A stretch of DNA of 64,000 nt, taken from contig NC_018514.1 of assembly GCF_000292915.1 (NCBI RefSeq), positions 1,116,001 to 1,180,000 on the forward strand, in the 5' to 3' direction. The stretch comes from Burkholderia cepacia GG4. Its GTDB lineage: Bacteria; Pseudomonadota; Gammaproteobacteria; Burkholderiales; Burkholderiaceae. The notes beneath the pieces are model-generated. The model saw nothing but the letters and a program-made list of their open reading frames with translations, was not told where the DNA came from and ran no database searches. Both the position numbers and the translations under genes were made by a program. Positions 40,366 through 48,782 of the stretch are shown in pieces; within the stretch, counting starts at the first letter, position 1, and each line of letters starts with the position of its first letter.

Positions 40366-41376
40366 TCACGCAGGCTTCGGAATGCGCTTCCTGGCAACCG
40401 GCTTCGCCGCGCGCAGGCCGCCGCCGGCCGGTCGACCCGGTGTCCTGCGCACGGGTGCGCGCGACGCACGCTCGGTACGCAACGCGTCGAGCTCGCCGAC
40501 ATACGCGGCATTGGCCGCGCGGGCGCCGTCGAGCTGGCCTTCGAGCATCCCGCAGCGATGCTGCGTGTCGGCCAGTTGCGCTTGTAGTGCCGCGAGATCC
40601 TTGCGGTGCTGCGCGTCGCGCTGCTCGGCACGCGCGGTGGTCGTGTCGAGTTCCTTCTGCAGCCGCGTAGCGGCAAGCCGTTCGCGGTCGATTTCCTGAA
40701 GCGCCCGCTTTTCCGATGCGCGCAAGCGCTCCTCGGCCCGGCCAGCGTCGTCGCGCAGCCGGTCGAGTTGTGACGAGAAATCGGCGCGGGCCTGCGCCAG
40801 CGCACGGTCGGCGTCCGCATTGTCGGCCTTCAGCCGCTCGACGTCGGCTTCCAGCGCGCGGCGCGATGCCGCGTCCGCCGCCCTCGCCTGCTCGAGCTCC
40901 TGGATACGCACCTGTGCGGCCAGCAACGCGACCGTGCGTTGCTCGAGCGCGGTTTCTGTCCGGGACAGTTCGGCTTGCAGTGCGACGACTTCTGCTTTCG
41001 CCGCGGCGCGCTCGGCTTCGACTTCCGCACGCAGCGCATCGAGGGCGGTGGCGGCGTCGGTGCTCGACCTGCTCCACAACGCGGCAACCAGCTCACCCGC
41101 GGCGGCCTGCAGATCGGCCGGCAAATCCGGATGCTCGATGCGAACGCGGCTCTTCTCCCGCAACTCGGCCCAGAACTCGCCGAGCACGGCCGTCGGCGTG
41201 CTCATGCTCCCCTTGCGTACCAGCTGGTACAGGCGGTTTGCGGTGGGCGTGATGCCGAAACGGAAGAACATCAATGCGCAGACTTCGCGGTACAGCTCGC
41301 GGGTTTTCGGGAAGTCGACCTTGAGGCGATCGATTTCGGCGATCAGGCGGGGTTCGTCGGCGGCAAGGTCGGACAT
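40366..41376 (-). CDS. KfrA-like DNA-binding coiled-coil protein
   Basis: 336 residues. The N-terminal domain (about 10-110) has LKVDFPKTRELYREVCALMF, GITPTANRLYQLVRKGSMST and FWAELREKSRVRIEHPDLP, the KfrA_N DNA-binding type. Residues about 112-290 form one long coiled coil rich in Ala, Glu, Arg and Gln heptads. The basic tail has RTPGRPAGG and ends KPVARKRIPKPA. KfrA proteins are plasmid regulators that also help partition; here the gene stands alone among chromosomal metabolic genes. Short palindromes in its promoter fit autorepression. Confidence 0.88.
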   Translation of the reverse strand: MSDLAADEPRLIAEIDRLKVDFPKTRELYREVCALMFFRFGITPTANRLYQLVRKGSMSTPTAVLGEFWAELREKSRVRIEHPDLPADLQAAAGELVAALWSRSSTDAATALDALRAEVEAERAAAKAEVVALQAELSRTETALEQRTVALLAAQVRIQELEQARAADAASRRALEADVERLKADNADADRALAQARADFSSQLDRLRDDAGRAEERLRASEKRALQEIDRERLAATRLQKELDTTTARAEQRDAQHRKDLAALQAQLADTQHRCGMLEGQLDGARAANAAYVGELDALRTERASRAPVRRTPGRPAGGGLRAAKPVARKRIPKPA

Positions 41377-41750
41377 GGTGGATTGGGTCGAGAATTTTCG
41401 TTAATAATATAACGTAAACCGTTAAATATCCAATTCATCATTGCGTCAAATTTGACATTATTTCTATAATGTTGAGATTCGACGCGCGAGCTTCGTCATT
41501 TCCGAATGCGACGCGCGTCCTCGCCTTTCCCGCCGGCGTATTGCATCCGCTCATCCCGGCCAACCGGGAAATTCCGAACGCGTCCCCTCCCGATCGGCAC
41601 CCGCCCTCCCACCGCTTGCTACTCGATCCCGAATCGCCCCACCCGATAAGCATCCGTTAAGAATCCAACCGGCATAGTGGCGCCCAGTCCTCGACCGAGG
41701 TCCCTGACAAGCGCCGCTCCGCATGACGGCGCCTCTTCAAGGAGCGATCC
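41377..41750. other. AT-rich divergent promoter region of the kfrA-like and COG4705 genes
   Basis: A 374-base region. Its left third is AT-rich with palindromes TAACG-TAAAC-CGTTA (41410-41424) and GTCAAATTTGAC (41445-41456). Leftward TTGACG-N17-TTTAAC overlaps the second palindrome. Rightward TATAAT (41465-41470) is preceded by TTGCGT at 18 bases, overlapping the same site. The right two thirds are GC-rich leader; GCGCCG / CGGCGC arms lie near 41711-41732. Confidence 0.6.
41445..41456. promoter_or_regulatory. 12-bp palindrome, candidate KfrA-like operator
   Basis: GTCAAATTTGAC, perfect, covering the likely -35 of the leftward kfrA-like promoter and lying within the rightward promoter. Confidence 0.6.
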
Positions 41751-42521
41751 GTGAATCCGCGCCCGCCCGCCGTATCGACGTCCATGCTGAACAAGGTGCC
41801 CGCCGTCACGGCGGTCTTCTGGATCATCAAGATCCTGTCGACGACCGTCGGTGAAACCGGCGCCGACTATCTCGCCGTCCGCGCCGGCCTCGGCGTGCCG
41901 GTCACCGACACGTTGATGGCCTTGCTGCTCGTCTGCGCGCTCGTGTTCCAGTTCCGGGCCAAGACCTGCGTGCCGTGGCTGTACTGGCTCAACGTGGTGC
42001 TGGTCAGCATCGTCGGCACGCAGATCACCGACGCGCTGACCGACGGGCTGGGCGTCAGCCTGTACGCAAGCACCGCCTGCTTCGCCGTCGCGCTCGCGAC
42101 CTTGTTCGCAGCCTGGTATCGCAGCGAGCGGACCTTGTCGATCGAGACGATCGTCACGACGCGCCGCGAAGCGTTCTACTGGGCCGCGATCCTGCTGACG
42201 TTCGCGCTGGGCACGGCCGCCGGCGATCTGGCCACCGAAGCACTCGGCCTCGGGTTCCGGCTCGGCATCGTTTCGTTCGGCGCGGCGATCGCGCTGGTGG
42301 CCGTCTCGATGCGAATCGGTGTGAATCGTGTGCTCGCGTTCTGGCTCGCCTACATCCTCACGCGCCCGCTCGGTGCGTCGCTCGGTGATTTCCTGTCCCA
42401 GGCCCGCGAATACGGCGGCATCGGGCTGGGCGCGGCGACGACGAGCGCGGTGTTCCTGACGTCGATCGTCCTGCTGGTCGCCTGCACGACGCTCGCCAAC
42501 CGACCAGCGCGCGTTCGGTGA
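41751..42521 (+). CDS. COG4705-type integral membrane protein
   Basis: 256 residues with about seven to eight hydrophobic segments. It starts with GTG, well supported by AAGGAGCGATCC. Four related turns share a small-residue/Asp motif: STTVGETGADYLAV, IVGTQITDALTDGL, ALGTAAGDLATEALG and RPLGASLGDFLSQ. These suggest internal duplication and a polar substrate path. The family is conserved but its function is not well established; transport is inference. It is followed 57 bases later by an exported protein. Confidence 0.85.
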   Translation: MNPRPPAVSTSMLNKVPAVTAVFWIIKILSTTVGETGADYLAVRAGLGVPVTDTLMALLLVCALVFQFRAKTCVPWLYWLNVVLVSIVGTQITDALTDGLGVSLYASTACFAVALATLFAAWYRSERTLSIETIVTTRREAFYWAAILLTFALGTAAGDLATEALGLGFRLGIVSFGAAIALVAVSMRIGVNRVLAFWLAYILTRPLGASLGDFLSQAREYGGIGLGAATTSAVFLTSIVLLVACTTLANRPARVR

Positions 42522-42578
42522 GCGCCGCGTTGCCTTGCCCCGTTGCACACCTCCGTCCCGCTACCCAAAGGAAATGAA

Positions 42579-42950
42579 ATGCACGCTCGAAAACTGATCC
42601 TCGTCGCCGTCGTCGCGGCACTCTCCGCAGGCCCCGTCTCGACGATGCTCATCTCGCCCGCGTACGCGGCAACCGTCGCGAAGCTGGGCGACCTGTCCGC
42701 GTTCCGCAGCATCGTGACCGATACCCGGAAGCTCGTCGACGCAGGCAATCTCGCCGGCGCGAAAACCCGCATCAAGGATCTCGAGACGAAATGGGACGAC
42801 GCGGAGCCGTCGCTGAAACCGCGCTCGGCGGCTGACTGGCATGTGATCGACAAGGCAATCGACCGGGCGCTTGCCGCGTTGCGCGCCGACAAGCCCGACG
42901 CCGCGGCCTGCCGTCAATCGCTGGACGAGCTGCTCGCGCTGCTCAAATAA
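42579..42950 (+). CDS. Small exported protein, partner of the COG4705 protein
   Basis: 123 residues with a Sec signal peptide ([20 protein letters not shown], cleavage likely after AYA near 31). AAAGGAAATGAA precedes the ATG. The mature part is helical and charged ([60 protein letters not shown]). No cysteines or lipobox for anchoring. Unknown family; small proteins of this kind often follow COG4705 genes, so a periplasmic accessory role is likely. Confidence 0.8.
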   Translation: MHARKLILVAVVAALSAGPVSTMLISPAYAATVAKLGDLSAFRSIVTDTRKLVDAGNLAGAKTRIKDLETKWDDAEPSLKPRSAADWHVIDKAIDRALAALRADKPDAAACRQSLDELLALLK

Positions 42951-43051
42951 ATGGCCAGGCAATGGGCGCGCGATCATGTCGAGCGTCCGGTGTCGGCGCA
43001 CGTCGGCGCATTCGCGTATCGCCGATACGCACCATCGGCTGCGCACGAAAC

Positions 43052-43082
43052 AAAAGAGGCTCGCACCGCGCGAGCCTCTTGT
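43052..43082. terminator. Bidirectional intrinsic terminator
   Basis: An 11-bp stem AAGAGGCTCGC / GCGAGCCTCTT with a 5-base loop (43054-43080). The minus strand has TTTTGTTTCG after the stem, the plus strand TTGTTC. It serves the rightward small gene ending at 42950 and the leftward luxR-type gene ending at 43228. Confidence 0.85.
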
Positions 43083-43227
43083 TCATGATGCCGTGATCGC
43101 CGTCACGCACACGTCGACCGCATTCGATGTATCGCCAGACGAATGCGCTCGATATCGATGCGGCGGCACCATTTACCAACCCAAGTCAGCCCCTAACGCT
43201 TGACGAAGGACATAGGCCCCCCCCCGA

Positions 43228-44418
43228 TCAGCCCAGCGGCACCACGCTCCCGAGCAGGATTCGCACGAGCGTCGCCTGGCGCGTCACGCCCGTCTTCGAG
43301 AAGATCGCCCGCAGGTGCGTGCGCGCCGTGTTCTTGCTGATCCCGGACTCCTCCGCCGCCTCCTCGAGCGTCAGCCCGTTCGTCAGCAGCAGCGCGAGCG
43401 ACGTCTCGGCGGGCGTCAGGTCGAACAGCTTGCGGATGATTTCCTGTGCGCCCTGCGGCTTGCGGTCGGGATCGCGCAGGAACAACGTGACGGCCGGTCG
43501 GCGCTTGTTGTCCTCCGACCAGTCGGACAGCAGCACGGTGCGCACCAGCAGCCCGAGGCGCGGCTTGTCGAAGCCGCGCGTGATCGGCATCGCCTCGACG
43601 ATCGCCGCGGCCGTGCCATGGTGCCCCATCACCGCGTGGCGGATCAGCCGCTTGAGCGTGCGGTTCTCCTGCGCATCGGTCGCCTCGATCGTGCCGCGCG
43701 CAATCGTCAGACCGTTGTTCTGCTTCAGGATCTCGTCGGCGACGCTGTTCATGTCGATGAGGGTACCGTTCTCGTCGAGCGTGATCGTGCCGATCTGCAT
43801 CCGGTTGATCGCGTTCGCGTAGATCGACCGTTCGACCTCGGCCGTGTCGAGCCGCGAATGCAGCTCGACCGCACGCTTCAGGTGCGGCAGCAGCAGCGCG
43901 CAGATCGCCTTGTCGCGTGCGGAGAACTGCTTCGACGCATGGTTGCGGCACACGCGGAACCGGCACTCGACGCCCGACGACGTGCGCAGGTCCGCGCCCA
44001 GGATGTAGCGCACGTCCTGCGGCTTCAGGAACTGCTTGTACAGTTCGCTCGACAGCCAGCCCGTATCGCCGAACACGTCGTCGACCGTGACCACCCGATC
44101 GGCCGGCAGGCCGACGAACGGGTCGAGCGAATAGTAGTAGTTGTTGTACGACGCCTCGCCGTCGCCCGGCACGACCGGGCCGAATTCCGACGCATGGACG
44201 GACAGCGGCGCGCGACGGTCGCTCGCGGCCGCGCGCAGGATCAGCGTCACATAGTTGGCCTGCAGCAGCCGGCGAACCAGTTCGAGCGCGCCCGCCCACG
44301 GCGGCGTTTCCATCGGTCCCTGGTAGATGCGCGCCATCAGCTCGCTGAAATCAGCGACGCCGATGTCGGCCTCCTCGCTCGTTGACTGGCTCTCTTGCGG
44401 GGCCCATCTCGTCTCCAT
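43228..44418 (-). CDS. LuxR-type helix-turn-helix transcriptional regulator
   Basis: 396 residues from ATG 44418, with GGATGGAG upstream; an ATG at 44463 would add 15 residues. A large N-terminal sensing region (about 20-310, with SYNNYYYSLDPFVGLPADRV and a PAS-like ANAINRMQIGTITLDENG) is followed by a C-terminal LuxR domain: FDLTPAETSLALLLTNGLTL, EEAAEESGISKNTARTHLRA, IFSKTGVTRQATLVRIL. No autoinducer-binding domain is recognised, so it is not a clear quorum receptor. It is divergent from the hydrolase/ribB-like operon and has a perfect palindrome in front of it. Confidence 0.88.
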   Translation of the reverse strand: METRWAPQESQSTSEEADIGVADFSELMARIYQGPMETPPWAGALELVRRLLQANYVTLILRAAASDRRAPLSVHASEFGPVVPGDGEASYNNYYYSLDPFVGLPADRVVTVDDVFGDTGWLSSELYKQFLKPQDVRYILGADLRTSSGVECRFRVCRNHASKQFSARDKAICALLLPHLKRAVELHSRLDTAEVERSIYANAINRMQIGTITLDENGTLIDMNSVADEILKQNNGLTIARGTIEATDAQENRTLKRLIRHAVMGHHGTAAAIVEAMPITRGFDKPRLGLLVRTVLLSDWSEDNKRRPAVTLFLRDPDRKPQGAQEIIRKLFDLTPAETSLALLLTNGLTLEEAAEESGISKNTARTHLRAIFSKTGVTRQATLVRILLGSVVPLG

Positions 44419-44475
44419 CAGCACGCTCCATCCTCCATGCAACTTGTGTTCGGTGCGAGTCATCGCGCCGCCATG

Positions 44476-44493
44476 ATTAAGACGCGTCTTAAT
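44476..44493. promoter_or_regulatory. 18-bp perfect palindrome upstream of the luxR-type gene
   Basis: ATTAAGACGCGTCTTAAT, within the 280-base divergent region between the regulator and the hydrolase gene. A likely binding site for the regulator itself. The rest of that region shows no gene. Confidence 0.7.
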
Positions 44494-44698
44494 TCCGGCG
44501 TCATCGGGACATTCACTGAATGATGAGCTTTGGCCATCCGGGCGCGCGAACCATCGTCCAATCGGATGATGTGGCGCCCTGCCCGCTGCGCTGGAATGCC
44601 CGTCAGGCCGTGCCGGCAAGCGTCCGGCGCGGACTCAGGGAAAACCGCGACACGGGTTTACCTGATTCAGACCGCATCCGATTCAGACAGGAGTTCCA

Positions 44699-45637
44699 AT
44701 GCCACTCGACCCTCAGGCGCAGGCGCTGCTCGCCGCGCTCGCCCAAGCGCCCGCGCTCGATTTCGATCAGCTGACCGTTCCCGCCTACCGGGCGATCGTC
44801 GCCGCGGGCGGCGCCTTCGCGCCCGGCGACGCGATCGCCGCCGAAGAAGACTGGCAGATCCCCGCAGCGGGTCGTCAGTTATCCGCACGACTGTATCGAC
44901 CGGCCGCCGACGGGCCGTTGCCGCTGACCGTGTTCTTTCACGGCGGCGGCTTCGTCGCGTGCGGGATCGACTCGCACGCGAACCTGTGCCGCAGCCTCGC
45001 CAGGCGGGCGCGCACGCTCGTGCTGTCAGTCGATTACCGGCTCGCGCCCGAAGCGCGCTTCCCGGCGGCCGCGCACGACGCATGCGACGCCGTGCGCTGG
45101 GCCGCGGCCAGTGCGCGCGATCTCGGCGCGCGTGCCGGTGCGATCGCCGTGGCCGGCGACAGCGCGGGCGGCAACCTGGCCGCGGTCGCCGCGCTGCAGT
45201 TGCGCGGTTCGGGCATCGCGATCGCGCACCAGTTGCTGCTGTATCCGGTCGTCGATTGCGCGACCGAGCATCCGTCGTACGAATCGCTCGGCGACGGCTA
45301 TTTCCTGACGGCGGACGCGATGCGCTGGTTCAAGCGCCAGTATTTCGACGACGGCGCCGATCGCGCATCGCCGCTCGCGAGCCCGCTCGCCGTCCAGGAC
45401 CTGTCGGGCGTGGCGCCGGCCACCATCGTCAGTGCGGAATTCGACCCGCTGCGCGACGAGGCCGAAGCGTTTGCGCTGCGTCTCGCGCAAGCTGGCACGC
45501 CGGTGTCGCTCGTGCGCTGGCCGGGCCAGCTGCACGGCTTCGCGAGCATGCTCGGCGCGGTCGACGCGGCTGACCGCGTGCTGACTTTCGGCGCCGATGC
45601 GCTGCGCCACGCGTTCGACACGGCGGAGGCGCGATGA
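44699..45637 (+). CDS. Alpha/beta hydrolase, hormone-sensitive-lipase family
   Basis: 312 residues. The oxyanion motif HGGG is at 81-84 and the nucleophile Ser155 is in GDSAGG. The acid lies in SAEFDPLRDE and the His in GQLHGF near the C-terminus, so the triad is complete. AGGAG precedes the ATG by 6 bases. No signal peptide; a cytoplasmic esterase for short-chain esters is expected. It overlaps the following ribB-like gene by four bases (ATGA), an unusual pairing. Confidence 0.92.
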   Translation: MPLDPQAQALLAALAQAPALDFDQLTVPAYRAIVAAGGAFAPGDAIAAEEDWQIPAAGRQLSARLYRPAADGPLPLTVFFHGGGFVACGIDSHANLCRSLARRARTLVLSVDYRLAPEARFPAAAHDACDAVRWAAASARDLGARAGAIAVAGDSAGGNLAAVAALQLRGSGIAIAHQLLLYPVVDCATEHPSYESLGDGYFLTADAMRWFKRQYFDDGADRASPLASPLAVQDLSGVAPATIVSAEFDPLRDEAEAFALRLAQAGTPVSLVRWPGQLHGFASMLGAVDAADRVLTFGADALRHAFDTAEAR

Positions 45638-46758
45638 CGCTCGCCAGTACGCTGGAAATCGTCGACGAACTCCGCGCGGGACGGATGGTGCTGCTCGTCG
45701 ACGAAGAGGATCGCGAAAACGAAGGCGATCTCGTGATCGCGGCCGATCACGTGACGCCCGAAGCGATCAACTTCATGGCGCGCTTCGGGCGCGGGCTGAT
45801 CTGCCTGACGCTGACCGCCGAGCGCTGCGAGCATCTGCGCCTGCCGCCGATGGCCGATCACAACGGCACGCCGTTCGGTACCGCGTTCACCGTCAGCATC
45901 GAGGCGGCCGAAGGCGTGACGACCGGCATTTCGGCGGCCGATCGCGCTCGGACCATCCGTGCGGCGGTCCGTGCAGGCGCGCGCCCCGACGATCTCGTGC
46001 AGCCCGGCCACGTGTTTCCGATCGCCGCGCGCCCGGGCGGCGTGCTGGTACGCGCGGGGCACACCGAGGCCGGCTGCGATCTCGCGGCGCTCGCCGGGCT
46101 CACGCCCGCGTCGGTGATCTGCGAGGTGATGAACGACGACGGCACGATGGCGCGGCTGCCCGAGCTGAAGGCATTCGCCGCGCATCACGGGCTGAAGATC
46201 GGCACGATCGCGGACCTGATCCATTACCGCCGCGAGCACGAATCGCTCGTCGAACGCGTCGGCGAACGGCCCCTGCACACGCCGTGGGGCCGGTTCCGCG
46301 CGATCGAGTATCGCGACACCGTGCACGGCGCGCCGCATCTCGCGCTGGTACGCGGCGAGCCCGATCCGGCGACGCCCGTGCTGACGCGCGTGCACGAATG
46401 CCATTCGCTGCTCGACCTGCTCGACGCGGAGCCATCCGCGCATTCGTGGCCGCTGCACGCGGCGCTGCAGCGGATCGATGCGGCCGGCTGTGGTGTCGCG
46501 GTGCTGCTCGACTGCGACATGCGCGGCGACGCGATGCGGATGCCGGCCGGCCATGCGCGCCGCGACGGCCGCGTGACGGGGATCGGGTCGCAGATCCTGC
46601 GCGAGCTCGGCGTGCGCCGGCTGAACGTGCTGTCGAGCCCGTTCCGGCTGCCGGCGCTGTCGGGGCACGACCTGGAGATCATGGCGTTCATCCCGCTCGG
46701 CGACGACGACCCGGAAAGCGCGCGCGCCGCGCAGGCGAGCCCACTGCGGGCCGCATGA
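45634..46758 (+). CDS. RibB (DHBP synthase) with degenerate GTP cyclohydrolase II-like domain
   Basis: 374 residues. The N-terminal DHBP synthase domain is intact: VDEEDRENEGDLVIAA, FGRGLICLTL, TTGISAADRA and RAGHTEAGCDLAALAGL. It converts ribulose 5-phosphate to the four-carbon unit of riboflavin. The C-terminal half has the GCH2 fold order (GRFRAIEYRD, TRVHECHSLLDLLDA, GIGSQILRELGVRRLNVLSS) but lacks the zinc cysteines of RibA, so it should not hydrolyse GTP. This resembles RibBX described in Shewanella. Separated from the main rib genes and coupled to a hydrolase, it may supply flavin for a special purpose. Confidence 0.88.
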   Translation: MTLASTLEIVDELRAGRMVLLVDEEDRENEGDLVIAADHVTPEAINFMARFGRGLICLTLTAERCEHLRLPPMADHNGTPFGTAFTVSIEAAEGVTTGISAADRARTIRAAVRAGARPDDLVQPGHVFPIAARPGGVLVRAGHTEAGCDLAALAGLTPASVICEVMNDDGTMARLPELKAFAAHHGLKIGTIADLIHYRREHESLVERVGERPLHTPWGRFRAIEYRDTVHGAPHLALVRGEPDPATPVLTRVHECHSLLDLLDAEPSAHSWPLHAALQRIDAAGCGVAVLLDCDMRGDAMRMPAGHARRDGRVTGIGSQILRELGVRRLNVLSSPFRLPALSGHDLEIMAFIPLGDDDPESARAAQASPLRAA

Positions 46759-46841
46759 GGTCCGGCTGACCGACGGCGCGGCGCACGCGTCCTTGCGCCG
46801 GCCTGCGCGTTTCCGCCTGACAGGCTATCGTTTGTTTTTAT

Positions 46842-46895
46842 AGAATACAGTCTTGGGTTTGTATTTTGTCGATACATACTATAGACTGTATTTCT
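46842..46895. promoter_or_regulatory. Inverted repeats in the hipBA promoter
   Basis: AGAATACAGTCT (46842-46853) and AGACTGTATTTCT (46883-46895) are inverted copies in an AT-rich island. An additional short TGTATTTTGTCGATACAT-like palindrome lies between them. A fitting operator for HipB autorepression. Confidence 0.65.
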
Positions 46896-46933
46896 CGATT
46901 ACAAGCGATCGCCTGTCATTTCGCGGAGAGCCC

Positions 46934-47341
46934 ATGGCATTCCCTGTCCAGACCTTGAGCCAGTTGCGCCCGATCCTCGTCGGCTTCCGGAAGTCGGCGG
47001 GGCTGACGCAGGCTCAGCTCGCCGCACGTCTCGGCGTCACGCAGCAGTCGTACGCGCAACTCGAAGCCAATCCGTCCGCGGTCAGCATCGACCGGCTCTT
47101 CAAGGTGCTGAACGTGCTCGGTGTCCGCCTGACGCTCGAGCCGGGCACGCCGGACGACGCCTCGCTGCCAGACGTCGCCGCACCTGTTTCGACCAGGCGC
47201 GTGCCGGCCACGCGCCGGCGCGCGCCCGCTACGCCGGCCAGCTCGCCGCCCGCGGCGAAGGCCCCGTCGGCCGTCGCGCGGAAACAGCCTGCCGCGCCCC
47301 ACCCCGGCAAGCCTCGGGGCACCAAGCGGGAGGACTGGTGA
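46934..47341 (+). CDS. hipB: HipB-type antitoxin, XRE-family regulator
   Basis: 135 residues from the ATG at 46934, with GCGGAGAG upstream. An N-terminal XRE helix-turn-helix covers about 8-65 (LRPILVGFRKSAGLTQAQLA, RLGVTQQSYAQLEANPSAVS). The second half (about 80-135) is an unusual disordered tail rich in Ala, Pro, Arg and Lys. It should bind its own promoter and hold HipA inactive. Its stop overlaps the hipA GTG. Confidence 0.9.
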   Translation: MAFPVQTLSQLRPILVGFRKSAGLTQAQLAARLGVTQQSYAQLEANPSAVSIDRLFKVLNVLGVRLTLEPGTPDDASLPDVAAPVSTRRVPATRRRAPATPASSPPAAKAPSAVARKQPAAPHPGKPRGTKREDW

Positions 47342-48678
47342 CGATGGCCCGCCGCCCCCGCCACGACCGCCTCGACCTGTGGATGAACGGCATCCCGGTC
47401 GGATACTGGGAAGTCCGGCGCGGCGTCGAACGCCTCGTCTACCTGCCGGCGTGGATCGACGATCCGCAGGGGCGTCCGCTGTCGCTGTCCCTGCCGTTCA
47501 CGCCCGGCAACCAGCCGCACCAGGGCGCGATCGTCGCCGACTACTTCGACAACCTGCTGCCCGACAGCCAGCCGATCCGCCGTCGCATCGCGCAGCGCTA
47601 CCGGCTCGGGTCGACGGCGCCATTCGAGCTGCTCGCGTCGATCGGCCGCGATTGCGTGGGTGCGCTGCAGCTGCTGCCGCCCGACGAAACGCCGGTCGAC
47701 CTGGAAGCCATCGACGGCACCGCGCTCGACGATGCAGCGGTGGCCGACGTGCTGCGTCACGCGACCGCCGCGCCGCTGCCCGGCCATGCGGAGCCCGACG
47801 GCGAGTTGCGCCTGTCGATCGCCGGCGCGCAGGAAAAGACCGCGCTGCTGCGCCGCGGCAACCGCTGGCTGCTGCCGTCGGGCAGCACGCCGACCACGCA
47901 TATCTTCAAGCTGCCGCTGGGGCGCGTCGGGAACATGCAGGCCGACATGCGGACGTCGGTCGAGAATGAGTGGCTGTGCGCGCAGATCGTCGCCGCGTAC
48001 GGCCTGCCGGTCGCGGCGTGCGACATCGGCCGGTTCGACGACCAGAAGACGCTGATCGTCGAGCGCTTCGACCGCCGGCCTTCCCGCGACGGCACGTGGC
48101 TCCTGCGGCTGCCGCAGGAGGACATGTGCCAGGCGACCGGCACGCCGTCGGGCGCGAAATACGAATCCGACGGCGGCCCCGGCATCGCGACGATCATGGC
48201 CATCCTCGCGAATTCCGCCGACGCCGTGCAGGACCGGATGAACTTCTTCGTCACGCAGCTCGTGTTCTGGGTGCTCGCGGCCATCGACGGCCACGCGAAG
48301 AATTTCAGCATCGCGCACCTGCCGGGCAACACGTATCGCAGCACGCCGCTGTACGACGTGCTGTCCGCGCATCCGATCATCGGTACGCGACGCAACCAGC
48401 TGCCGCCGCGGCGCGCACGGCTCGCGATGGCCGTGTGCGGGAAGAATCGCCATTACGTGATCGGCGACATCCAGCCGCGTCACTGGATCGCGCAGGGCAG
48501 CCGCGTCGGCCTGACCGAAGACAACGTGCGCGCGGCGATGGCCGCCGTGGCGGCACGCACCGAACCGGTGATCACCGACGTCGCGTCGCGCATTCCGGCG
48601 GATTTCCCGGCGGACGTGGCCGATGCGATCTTCGACGGGATGCGCCGCCAGGCCCGCAAGCTGGGCGCGGCCGAATAG
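47338..48678 (+). CDS. hipA: HipA-type serine/threonine kinase toxin
   Basis: 446 residues if started at the GTG at 47338, which overlaps the hipB stop as GTGA and follows GGGAGG. The ATG at 47344 is a second choice. Family blocks: FDNLLPDSQPIRRRIAQRY, SIAGAQEKTALL, VENEWLCAQIVAAYGLPVA and the catalytic AIDGHAKNFSI with Asp and Asn of the active site. HipA kinases phosphorylate aminoacyl-tRNA synthetases and cause persistence or growth arrest. The target of this one cannot be read from sequence. Confidence 0.94.
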   Translation: MTMARRPRHDRLDLWMNGIPVGYWEVRRGVERLVYLPAWIDDPQGRPLSLSLPFTPGNQPHQGAIVADYFDNLLPDSQPIRRRIAQRYRLGSTAPFELLASIGRDCVGALQLLPPDETPVDLEAIDGTALDDAAVADVLRHATAAPLPGHAEPDGELRLSIAGAQEKTALLRRGNRWLLPSGSTPTTHIFKLPLGRVGNMQADMRTSVENEWLCAQIVAAYGLPVAACDIGRFDDQKTLIVERFDRRPSRDGTWLLRLPQEDMCQATGTPSGAKYESDGGPGIATIMAILANSADAVQDRMNFFVTQLVFWVLAAIDGHAKNFSIAHLPGNTYRSTPLYDVLSAHPIIGTRRNQLPPRRARLAMAVCGKNRHYVIGDIQPRHWIAQGSRVGLTEDNVRAAMAAVAARTEPVITDVASRIPADFPADVADAIFDGMRRQARKLGAAE

Positions 48679-48782
48679 GCGACGGGCTCGCGGCCATCGG
48701 AGCGGGTCATCCACGCGGACGATGCGGCCCCGCGCCGACTCCGCACAATGGTCGCCGTACCCATTTCCGACGCCTGCCCGAC

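Noticed and set aside
41700..41750. Possible riboswitch in the leader of the COG4705 gene
   Set aside because: Only a 6-bp stem is visible; the conserved core of known metal-sensing riboswitches was not found.
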